From the NCBI RefSeq assembly GCF_000264995.1, contig NW_006767442.1:529894-593893 (forward strand): DNA of 64,000 bases, written 5' to 3'. Origin of the DNA: Punctularia strigosozonata HHB-11173 SS5. Lineage: Eukaryota > Basidiomycota > Agaricomycetes > Corticiales > Punctulariaceae. Shown here piece after piece: positions 11,750 through 21,917 of the stretch. The translations under genes were made by a program, and so were the position numbers. The number at the start of each line of letters is the position of its first letter. Position 1 is the first letter of the stretch. The notes below the pieces were generated by a model, which was given only the letters and a program-made list of their open reading frames with translations, ran no database searches and had not been told where the DNA came from.

Positions 11750-12528
11750 TGTAATCGTAGATATAACCGATCGTGTATAATCTCCCTGGGAAGCTGCCTG
11801 TAATAGTGGCCTATAATGGCATGAGAGCTACAATATGCTCTTGCAACCACATCTATCTTCGAAGCATACGCGTTCCTCGGGGATCCCCGACTAAGTTGTC
11901 TCTCACGAGTGATTCGAGAGAAGTTGATTGGTACGCCCTTTTACCATGTTGATCAACGACCGTGATCTCTTTACTATTCGCAAGAAACCACTCTCGCGTT
12001 GCATTCGTGTCGATTTGTGGGGACCGTCGAGTAATAGAGACGTTCTGTTCCAATCATTATTGGAAAACCCAATACTTCCCACTCGCAAACTCCCTAGCTC
12101 CTGGCCCGGATCTCAATACCGGATCTCAATAATTATTGGGAAACAGAACGTCTCTAATGCAAGCTTGAGGTACGGAGCGAACTTATGTCTACATCTATTA
12201 CATCATGTTTGATTTGTATATTATCCAGGGCTTCGGAGTCGCTGCCGCCATATTCGCGTCAGAGCGGCGTCATCCCCGACGCGTCCGTCTCCGTGCCGCG
12301 TTCTGGGTCGTCAAATAACACGATTGCTCGCATGGCTATCATCCGTTCGCGCCGTTTCCCCGCAATCAGGAACCCGTATTGCGTGCTCGATGGCTCTAGA
12401 TAAGCATGATCGGACCACCGCACGGACGGACCCATCATAAGAGGGCGACCAGGCAACGCGGATCTGCCGTCTATTAGCTCTCTCCAGCGTACTCTCCGTC
12501 CACCGGAACCCACAAGACAGACGACACG
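11750..12528. other. Intergenic region with a MITE-like element
   Basis: Apart from the inverted-repeat element at 12037-12154, I see only the 3' end of the permease transcript and the upstream region of the dioxygenase. Confidence 0.4.
12037..12154. mobile_element. MITE-like element with about 28-bp terminal inverted repeats and TA flanks
   Basis: The left end starts GAGACGTTCTGTT, and the reverse complement of the right end starts with the same 13 bases. Similarity continues imperfectly for about 28 bp (CCAATCATTATTG against CCCAATAATTATTG). Both ends are bordered by TA (12035-12036 and 12155-12156), as expected for a Tc1/mariner-type target duplication. The 118-bp interior has no coding capacity and contains a short direct repeat, GGATCTCAATA, twice. 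Confidence 0.6.
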
Positions 12529-13981
12529 ATGGTTCCCGCACCCATTGCTCAGCGAGGCTCGCTCGGCCGATTCGAGTCCATCGACGAGACGCCGCACATC
12601 GGCACCCGCTTCCCGAACCCAAACACCCAGCTCTCCGCGTTCCTCACCGCGCCGGACGGGGACGAGCTCATCAAGGACCTCGCCACGCTCGTCGCGCACC
12701 GCGGCGTCGTCTTCTTCTCCAACCAGGACATCACCCTCGAGCAGCAGAAGCAGCTCGCGACGCGCCTCGGCGAGCTCGGTGGCAAGCCGAAGGGCAGCAC
12801 CCTGCACAAGCACCCGATCTCTGAAGAGACCAGCGAGCTGGGTGCGGATACGAGTGTGATCACGTCCAGGGGGTACGAACCCACGTATTTCCGTTTCTAG
12901 GACGTGTTCGCTAATACAGTCGCATCACAGCGGCATCGCGAGGGCCGGATACGTGAATGGATCCCGAGCAAGCAAAGGATGGCACACAGATATCACCTTC
13001 GAGCCCGTACCATCGGACTATGCTGTGAGTCACACGAGCTGCGCATCTATCCTGAAATAAGCTGATGTTCTCCCGTGTGCCAGATCCTCAAGCTGCACAC
13101 ATTGCCCAGAGGTGCGCCTTTACCAGTTTTTACGTTCTCGAGTCATCGTATGCTGACTATTGGCGGATTGACTAGTCGGCGGTGATACTCTGGTGAGCTG
13201 CAACACTTCTACACGTAGTCGATCACGTCCTAACTTGATCTCTTCAGTGGGCTAGTGGATACGAAGCCTACGATCGCCTTTCTCCCGTTATGCGCAGGTT
13301 CCTGGAAGGCCTCACGGCTGTACACGATGCTCCCTTCTTCCGCGAGGTGCGTACTTCTTCCATGCTACACCCTTTGCGAGTGAGATCTGATCAGGTTCGG
13401 TAGATGGCACGTGCGGAAGGCAAAAAGATGCAGGATCATCGCGGTCACGCTGAAAACACCGGGGAGGCTCTTGTCGCCATTCAGTTCGTGACTCCTTCTC
13501 ATCGGGCACTCAAATGAGGACTGAGCATTTACTCTTCCTAGCCCCGTTATCCGCACCCATCCCATCACAGGGTTCAAGACGCTCTTCGTGAACCGAGGGT
13601 GGGCCCGTTCTTTCATCTAAAGATGCTCGAATCCCTGACCGCGTAACCAGATTCACGAAGCGCATCGTTGAGCTTACGGAAGACGAGTCTGACGCGCTGC
13701 TGGATTACCTCTTCCGGCACGTCTCCGAAAACCACGACTTCCAGGTGCGATTCCGCTGGTCCACCAACGATGTCGCCATTTGGGACAACCGATGCACATT
13801 CCACACCGCTACGTGAGTTCTCATCAGATTTCCCATAGCTATGCATCGCTGATGAAAATCCTGCAGGAACGACTACGGAGACGAACTGCGCGTCGGAAAC
13901 CGCGTCGTCAGCATCGGCGAAAGACCGTACTTTGACCCGGCGTCTAAGTCTCGACGTGAAGTCCTGGGTAACGCGATCTAG
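12529..13981 (+). CDS. TauD/TfdA-type 2-oxoglutarate Fe(II) dioxygenase (alkylsulfonate/taurine dioxygenase-like)
   Basis: Non-heme iron enzyme that couples 2-oxoglutarate decarboxylation to substrate hydroxylation; fungal members often release sulfite from sulfonates. The start at 12529 opens with MVPAPIAQRGSLGRF. Eight or nine exons join in frame. Visible motifs: LVAHRGVVFFSNQDITLEQQ, the iron-binding GWHTDITFEPVP (His-x-Asp), VGGDTLWASGYEAYDRLSP, RTHPITGFKTLFVNRGFTK, the distal His in VAIWDNRCTFHTAT, and GERPYFDP near the end, which matches the conserved C-terminal element of the family. Total about 380 residues. The iron triad looks intact. The substrate cannot be read from sequence. Confidence 0.9.
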
Positions 13982-14200
13982 CGCCCCTTTAACGCTCAAC
14001 GCGTAGCGCGTCCTGCATACTTCGGATAATTCGGTGTTGTATTCTACTGTCATATGGGATGGAAATAAACTGTACTACTTTATGCAATGCGTGATTAGGA
14101 TGAGCGGAAGTTTTACTAGGCAATTACAATCAAGATGCGGGCGAGACCAGCGCTAACGCAGAATCACATATGGTCGTCGAGAAGGAGCTCAGCGGCATTA

Positions 14201-15172
14201 TCATGCTCTTTTTCTCCTATTCAACTCGTGAACCGTGGACTCAAAGACGACTAGGGAACCGATTGTCAGTGTCGTGCGTGTCAACAACCATAAATCGTAG
14301 GGATCATTCAGCTGTGCCTTGGCCTCGTAGCCTTGCAACTCTTCAACCTCCTGGGAAAAAGTGACCAAGACGAACGATCCAAGACCAATAGTCGCATGTT
14401 TTCTCGAAATCATTCGTCCTGTGGCAAGAGGGACGTTATCGAAGGGTGTGGCATCGTCGTTCGTATGGCCCTGTGGTTCTGTTTCTTGCTCGGCGACAAT
14501 ACTCGATTGGATTTGGGAGTCTCCCTTTCTGACCAAGCTCCAGGTGGGCGTCTGGCTATCTTCGTGCACCAGCTTCGCCTGACATGCTCGAAGGTTAACT
14601 ACGCCCTCCCGGAAGAGCGGCATATACAGCGAACCTCGCGCGAGTTGTTGAACTGGAGAGTCTCACCGGACGCCGCATGTACCAGCCTGTGCAAATGGTC
14701 AGCTCCTGCGCCTCGTAGCTCTGCACAACGCCACTCGACGAACCTTACTCTAATTTCGCCGTCTGGAGCATCGTCACCCTCGACCTCAACACGCCATCTC
14801 GCCACAGGACAAGACGTCCATGCAACCGAACCTTCGCCGCCAGATCGTCGACCTCCCATCATGAACAGTCCGGTTGACACGCTGCGAATCAGGTAAAGGC
14901 CGCCGTCTTCGCCTCTGGAACTAGGGGCAACATCCCACTACAATGGCAGCAGGACATGAAAGACAGGTCATTGAAGTAGCGATCGAACGGGTGCTTACGA
15001 GCTGATTATGGCCGTCGTGCGGAGACCACGCAATCAACGTCGTACTGTCTGCACCTGAGAGATCTAGCGCGGACCCAGTAGCAATGTCAATCAATTGATA
15101 GATCCCATGGGGCAATTGCTGGTGTCGTGCATCGGATGGTTCAATATGAGAAACGGGGCTGGAGCCAGACAT
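14201..15172 (-). CDS. Ricin-B-type (beta-trefoil) lectin-like protein
   Basis: The first exon, from ATG 15172, encodes GIYQLIDIATGSALDLSG and HDGHNQLW, the alpha repeat of a ricin-B trefoil with its QxW signature (the W follows an intron, donor GTAAGC). The next exon gives GLYLIRSVSTGLFMM and VARWRVEVE (second repeat), and a third frame gives GSLYMPLFREG and TPTWSLV (third repeat). The intron before the third repeat is not settled; a GTGACG donor around 14780 with a CTCCAG acceptor near 14661 would keep the frame. About 105 residues of unrecognised sequence follow before the stop at 14201. No signal peptide is seen, as is common for cytosolic fungal trefoil lectins, which are often defence or storage proteins. 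Sugar specificity unknown. Confidence 0.6.
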
Positions 15173-15227
15173 TTATAGCGAAGAAATTTTGAAGGATAAC
15201 TGGGCGCTCGATCCTCCCCATCGTCGC

Positions 15228-15234
15228 ATTTATA
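15228..15234 (-). promoter_or_regulatory. TATA-like box of the lectin gene
   Basis: The minus strand reads TATAAAT, 56 bp upstream of the lectin ATG at 15172. Confidence 0.45.
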
Positions 15235-15248
15235 CCGTCGTTGTCGCG

Positions 15249-15748
15249 GCGCGAGGATCGCTCCTGGCGGAGCACCTCGTGTATTGTGCACGCTCGGACG
15301 TGGCGCAATTTCCGCTTCGGGTACTGCACGTTTCGGAAATGCATGGCGTCTCCATTACACCTCGAGAACTTCGGACGGAGCCTGAGCACGCAACAACGCG
15401 CAGGGTCTGGATCAGGAATACAATTCGGTGTTCACGGGGGTGATAAGTATTAGTGGTGTACAGTCTATCATACGCGATCAGTCCCTTGTAATACATTACC
15501 CAAGACAGACATCGATATACATTCCAAGCTGAGATATGGTTGGAGGTATAACACTTGGAAGGTTCACTTCATCTTTGCATAATCGTCATTTCAACTGGCT
15601 TGGATGGGATACGCGCTCGAAGTCGGGCTGATGCCTTGGATGTTCTCGAAAGGCCCGTAAGAAGCCTGATTCACTTCGACCGGCCACGCAAATCTGCGCA
15701 AATGTGTCTGTTAGAGACGCCATTGTTATCGTTCACCCAGAGATCGCC
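15249..15748. other. Intergenic, no gene recognised
   Basis: Lies between the lectin promoter and the 3' end of the transcription-factor gene. Only short frames without recognisable motifs are present. Confidence 0.3.
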
Positions 15749-18700
15749 TTACCCTGGCATCATCATACTTTCCCACCATGCCGGGTTCTTGATCGCCTGC
15801 ATGGAGGCGAGAGTCATTTCCGGGGAACCGGGAGACGGCTGTGCGCTCGGAGGGTACAGCGTTCCGTCCATACTTCCGCCAAAGCCAGAACCCGGATTAG
15901 ATGAAACAGCACTCAACAGCGCGTCGTCCTCGGGCGGCGCCAGCATGACGGGCGGCAAAGAGCTATGCAACGACATCTGCTGAGCGCCGTAATCTTGACC
16001 GCCGCCGTACGCCCCTTGCTGTTGCGACAGGGAGTAGATCTGGTTGGACGCCGATGGTTGCATCTGGTGTCCGCCTGGATTGCCAGTGCCGTACTGCACC
16101 TGGTGGTGAGGTGGCTGTGGAGTCTGTCGATCTTGCGGTACCATGCCATCTTGACGGTGCTTCGTCAACAAACCGGCGAGGAAGCGAGCGTAAAGCTTGG
16201 GGGCATGGCGATCGTCGAGCGCGATTTCGGGCGAGCTCAGAATCTGAATCAGACGAGAAATGACCTCCAGAATCTCATGCTCGTCCTGAGGGGTTCGTAG
16301 GATGGCAAACTCGGGACGCAGGAGCTATTCAGGGGATGATTACTGTTATGCCATCACAGGAGCCATCCGTACTCACTTTGAGCAAGAAAGCTGATGCAAA
16401 TGAAGAGAATAAGAACCAGCCTAGTTTGACAGTGTCATTCAATCACGAATGAGGTGTTCTCGGATATGACTAACCATCCGGGCTGTACCGCATCAAACCG
16501 GTCGGTACCAATCGTTCGATCATGACTCGGATGAGGGATTTCGCAGCGTTCATGCACTGGAAATAAAATGAACATCAGCCAAGGGCTATTGCTGATGGCA
16601 AGCCGCGATTTACCGTAGTGAACACAAGTTGGTCGTCAGCGGAAATGCCACGCTGGAACGCCTGCTGGAACGGGAAGGACCACATGACTAGTCTCGAGTA
16701 GTTGATGACGCTGACGACACAATGAATAAAACATTTCCATCAGCAGTATGTGGAAACCCACTAAGGGAGCAATGCTGCTCGGACAACGCAGACCGGGTCT
16801 AAGGGGGAGTGGGTCAGTCTTGCGCGGAGTGTACTATAGGAGGCACGTACCGTTCGGATCTGAGTCCTGATCGAATCGCATTTGCCATTCTTCGTAGTAC
16901 TGGTTGAGGCTATGATCATGGTTCATGATCAAAGGGCGGAGGTCGGCGTGCTATCAGGCATATGAGTGTTCCTTCTCAGCACCAACAAACACCAAATGGA
17001 CGGACCTGATTGATACCTAAGGGCGACGACGGATCGGAATAGATATCGCTGTGTACCCGACCAAGTAGACGGAGCAGTTGATTATAGCCACACATATGGA
17101 TGTCATACTTTATTTCAACAACAATGAGACGACGTCGGGACGCTCGTGAACGAAGAAACATACCGGGCTGTTGAAGCGCGAGGTCTTGTAGAAGTCTCCA
17201 GCATTGCGGATGATACTGCAATGACAGGCTCAGAAGCGTATCAGGCCTCCTGAATGCAGGTCTACTCACTAGTCTTCCTTGATCGTCCAGGGTTTACCGA
17301 ATTGGGTCGCCGTTGATCGATCCTGATTGAAGCATAGCATCCAGGCACGAGTCCTGTTGAGGACCTCCCGCTCCTGACGCTCATTCTGCGGCTTGGTCTG
17401 CGGTGGAACATGAAGGTTCAAGTCCATGGCAATCCTACGCTCATTCCGTCAGAAACCTGGTAGGTAATAGCTTCAAATGACGGCAGACCTGATTGCGAGG
17501 CCAGTATATAGCCAACTGCGGTCCTCCTCCCAGCGCTTCGCAGGCACACCATACATGGACATCAGCAGATACGCTTGGCATAGCTCAACTGTCTTCCATC
17601 CGTGGATCAACGCGTTGGATGCCTCGCTCTTGGCGAAATGCATAGCGATCGAATATATCTCGGATTTTTCGGGGCTATAGCGCGAGGAAATGGCACATAC
17701 TGCCAATAATAATGATCGGTCAAGGACATACATTGAATGCATAACACTCACTGCACGTGAAGAGGAAAGGACATCGAGCGAAGACCGTGGACGGGGTGTG
17801 CAACACTGGATCGAGCAGAGGCAACCATATCTATTAACAACATGAGCATGATCGTGAAACTGCGGTCGAGGACAGATCCTCACGTTGACACGCTTGAAGA
17901 AGCTAAGGAAAGTCAATAAAGGCAGTGATGGAATCTATATGACCACTTACATGTCAAAGAGCTTGTCCACATCATCGGGGGTGACAAGCCCATGCAACAG
18001 GATTTCGGGAGGACTGTAACTTTCGATAAGCTTCGCCCGCATGCGGAGGTCTGTCGCCGGACCCGGTAAAAAGTAGGTCTCGTTGGCTACACCCTGCAAA
18101 CGACGATTCAATTGATGATCTGAATGTGCTGTGCGTCCGGACTTACCACATCATCATCTTCGCCATCCTTGTTCTCATCCGCGCCAGCATCGCTCTTCGC
18201 CTTCGTCGATCTCGCTTGGTCGAGCGACAGATCCGCGAACAAGCCCAGGGGCACGGCAGCGTCCGGTATGAGCTTGGAGTCCGAAGTCACCAGACAATCG
18301 TCCAGGTCCTCCCACTCTGCATCATCCCCGGCCGCCTGATCCTCGTTATCTGACTCGTCCGAAGCGTCTTCCACCATCTCGCGACTGCGCGACGCGGCAC
18401 CTTTCAGCGTGTTGGGCCCGTTGTGAGTGCGGATGCTGGACTGCAGACGCTCGAGCCATTGCTTGACATTCTGATTCTGTTGATCGGGAGGTGCGGTGGA
18501 CATGCGGTATGCAGCAATGGACAACGGAGTAGCTAGGTATGGATTGTGGAGCTAAACGCGAGAGACTAAGCCAGCAATTTCCCAGGACCCTTAGATCACA
18601 ACCCACGGACCTGTTTCAGCAGAGACTCAATGATAGCGTCCTTTTGCCGGATTTGCGACAGCAGGTATTCGCGTTTACTGTGACAATATGACATGAGCAA

Positions 18701-20146
18701 CGCATGCATACAGCGAGGAGAGGAAGATGAAGATCCGGGGGAATGGAGGTTTGTTCCTTACTTAGGTGCACTCCGGGGCTTCCGGCCTTCGACGATACAC
18801 GTGTGGCCGCTAGCCTTGCATCTCCGGCAAACATTCTGGTCTTTGGGAAAATCGCATTTCATCTGCAGAGTATAAAGTGAGCCCGTGCGCCCCACATCCT
18901 TGACAAATGCTGACCTTCAACTTCTTACAGTGAGTGCAAGCGCCGGGCCTGAGGTGATAGGTTTCAGGTCAGCGATCACTATAGAAGGTTCGTGGCACTC
19001 ACAATCTCCCACTGATCAAAGGCTCAGGACCGCGTGTGGGGGGCAGGGTCAGGAAGGCCTCCGTATCGATACTGCCATCGCTCTCCTTGCCCTCCCTGCG
19101 TTGACGTTTCCGAGGTGTGGTTCTTGGTCGACCTCCGGAGGACGCTTGCGCAGCGCCCAAGTTCGCGGGTAGAGTCGCCGACATAGGCATGGCCTGCTCG
19201 TAGGGGGCGGGGACAACGTGCGACGGCGACGAGGACGAGGACGGAATTGAACTCGGGAGGAAGTGAGCGTCTGAGGAAGGGGTATAAACCCTGTCGCTGG
19301 GCGTTCGGCGTTCATAATCCGGTGCTGGCATGCCACCATTCGAGATCGGCTGGTGATTTGCCTCCGAATCGCTCAACGCCGGGTAATAGAGATTTTCGTT
19401 CTGCGAAGGAAAAAAAAAACCGCGAATGTTACTCCAAGGTGTACAGCCTACGCCGATCGCTGACGCACCTGATCCCGGTTGTGTCCATAGCTGCCCGCGG
19501 AGACACTCCGGCCGATCTGTGGCGCGTTGCGATTAGGAAACTTGCGTACGGCGATCTGAGGATCAAAGGAGCCGCTGGGCACCGAGGAGCCCGGGAACGG
19601 AGGCTGTTGGACGAAGTGGTATTGATTTGGGAGATGATTTGAGTTCGGATGCTGATTAGGCTGATCTAATGGCTGTTGGTCTGCCGTCGAGTGTTGGAAA
19701 GCAGGGTTCGAAGGCGCAGGATGGCCTCCAGATTGGAAGAAGCCGAAGCCTCCCTGGCCCTGGGCGTAGGCGTCGACCCATTGCTGATAGTCCATCACCG
19801 GCTGCTGATCTTGTGCATGCGCGGGGTCGTAAAACGAATAGTTACCACCTATCATACTCTGTGCCGGGTCGACGATCCTGCCGGTGCGAGGTACCGAGGG
19901 CGAGCTCCGGGAGTCGTAAGGCCGGAGAGTGTCCGAGTGGGGAAAGGTCCAGGAAGCAGGCCCGTCGTCTCTCGGTGAGGCGTCGACTTCGGTTGTGCTC
20001 AGAGACGTAACCTGGACGTTGGGGGGCGCGCCCTTCAGGGACTCGGCGGGCGTGCAAGTCAAAGATGAGGAACGCACCAGTCCTCCACGAGCAGCGCCCT
20101 GCAGCCTCGTTGTTGGCGGTTGGGAAACCTGGGTCGACTCGGGCAT
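15749..20146 (-). CDS. Zn2Cys6 transcription factor with fungal-specific middle domain (PriB-like)
   Basis: Nuclear DNA-binding regulator. Exon 1 (20146-19469) and exon 2 (19400-19003) encode a disordered Ser/Pro/Gln-rich N-terminus. The zinc cluster is split over exons 18948-18915 (PGACTHCKKLK) and 18862-18762 (MKCDFPKDQNVCRRCKASGHTC), giving Cx2Cx6Cx8Cx2Cx6C spacing. Next are SAPNKREYLLSQIRQKDAII (18677-18611), a coiled-coil linker resembling that of Lentinula PriB, and LHNPYLATPLSIAAYRMS. Later exons carry the fungal_trans-type domain (LIESYSPPEILLHGLV, FFKRVNIWLPLLDPVLHTP, CAISSRYSPEKSEIY, ELCQAYLLMSMYG, RWEEDRSWLYTGLAIR). The C-terminus is Gln/Pro/Gly-rich and ends AWWESMMMPG, a likely activation region. 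About 15 or more exons; the middle ones (16300-17300) were not each resolved. PriB is linked to primordium formation in Lentinula; that role here is inference. Confidence 0.86.
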
Positions 20147-21917
20147 TGCTATCTCCGGGTGTGACGTGATTCTTTGATAGCACTACTTCAACAGGACTAC
20201 TGGGCGGGCAAAGTCGAACGGCTGCGACGCCCCTCCGAGAGTCCGCTAGGATGGGCGTAGGCTGGAGAAAAAGAGGCGGTGGGGGCGGGACACGCAGTCA
20301 AGTCAGCCAACCCAGAGGCGAGCTCAACGGGGCGCCCGAAGCCTACGGCAAGCCACCCTTCAACCTCCCTAAACAAGTTGACATCTTCACGTTGTGGCTT
20401 ATTGTGTACTCTGCCCAATTACTGGCTTGTGATTGTGATGGTCGCGGCGTCAGCTTTGCATCTCAATCGCGGGCTGGAATGGACATCTACGACGGCTACA
20501 GATCAACCCGCTGTAGGTAAGAATAACTGGTATGTGCACAACCGCAACTCATTCTCGCATGATCACAGTTAAAATGTTTGCACAGCGCTGGTGGCTCTCA
20601 ACCTAAGCGACTTAGCCTCTTTGTGCGTGTCCATCCGGGTCGAAAGTTTTCGACTGCGCGAACATCGGGTATCCAGAGTTCATGCATGAAACCGCAGCAG
20701 CCAGCCCATCGATATCGGCGTGCCTGGAGCCCGTACTTACCGCCGGCCTAAAGAGACACTCCGTTGTCAAGCGCTTGCATAAGTGCCTGATTCGACAAAT
20801 TGTCGGCACATCGAAACCCACCTTCATTGATGGTGATCGACTGGCATTGAGAAGCGAATAGTGTCAACAACGTCTCGTCGCTCGCACGTTCAGCGGTCGG
20901 ACATTCCTGACGAGATCTGTAGCGCTGTTCATGTCTGGCCGAGCGGTCGTTACCATGGGGTTTTAGGCAAATCCCGAAAAAATCCTGCATGAGACTTTCA
21001 AGGCTGTGAAGCTGCACATAGAACACAGGCACAGAAAACGCACAAGCTGAACATGAGGTGCTTTGTAACACAGCGGCTTTAAGGCAGAATCGCGAAATAT
21101 TCGCAGACGAGCCTCGATATCGATAGGGCCATCACGCTTGTCTGAATTCCTTGACTACAACGTGAGCACTCGTCGAGTCTCATCGTCGAAAAGAGGCTGG
21201 TCAGCCTCAGCCTCAATGGCCGTTGCCCCGGGTGACAGGCGTTTTGTACCTTTCAGGTCTGTGTGGGAGCGGCCGACGTACATGGAATATGTGCAGCGGG
21301 AGAAGATAGAAGGTTCATCGATCAGACCGCGGTCCTTGACAAACTTCAGTGCACGACGGCGCTGGCGCCGGGCGCATGGAAACAGGAACTCCCGTGTCCC
21401 AGAGCCGGCGGAGACCACCTATAATCATAATTCATACAAGATAATATGAATGCACTGCTTTAGTACGATGTCCAAATATCGATTTGAAGCTGTATACCAC
21501 AGTGGTAAGAATAGAGCTATACTCGAACAGCACACTTATCCGTGCAAATCATATCTCAGAGCCGCCAGGAGGTACCGCATTTACTTTATCTCCATATATG
21601 CCTACGTGCATACTATATAGTCCAAACTTCAACCAATGTGCGACCAACAGCAAGTATCATTGATGAATAAATACGTTAAAGGCGTAGCCGTGCATACGTA
21701 CATGTTTTGAGCTGCATGTCTGATTTAAGCTGTGCTCATTATTGACGGGTGAGACTTACATAGACGAACAAAATTGCTAGCAGCGAGATATCGGAGTCCC
21801 GCACACAAGAGCTTTTCATGTCTCTATTCGCTGGTTATGCCGGGTACCCCCTAATAGACCGGAGCTAAGTTACATTTAAAACTTACAAGTCGAATACTAA
21901 CAGGAAGCATAGCCACC
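20147..21917. other. Long intergenic region, no gene recognised
   Basis: This 1.8-kb stretch is the divergent upstream region of the PriB-like gene and the F-box gene. Short frames are present on both strands (for example 21138-21449), but none has a recognisable motif or supporting splice pattern. The part from 21440 to 21900 is AT-richer than its surroundings. Confidence 0.35.
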
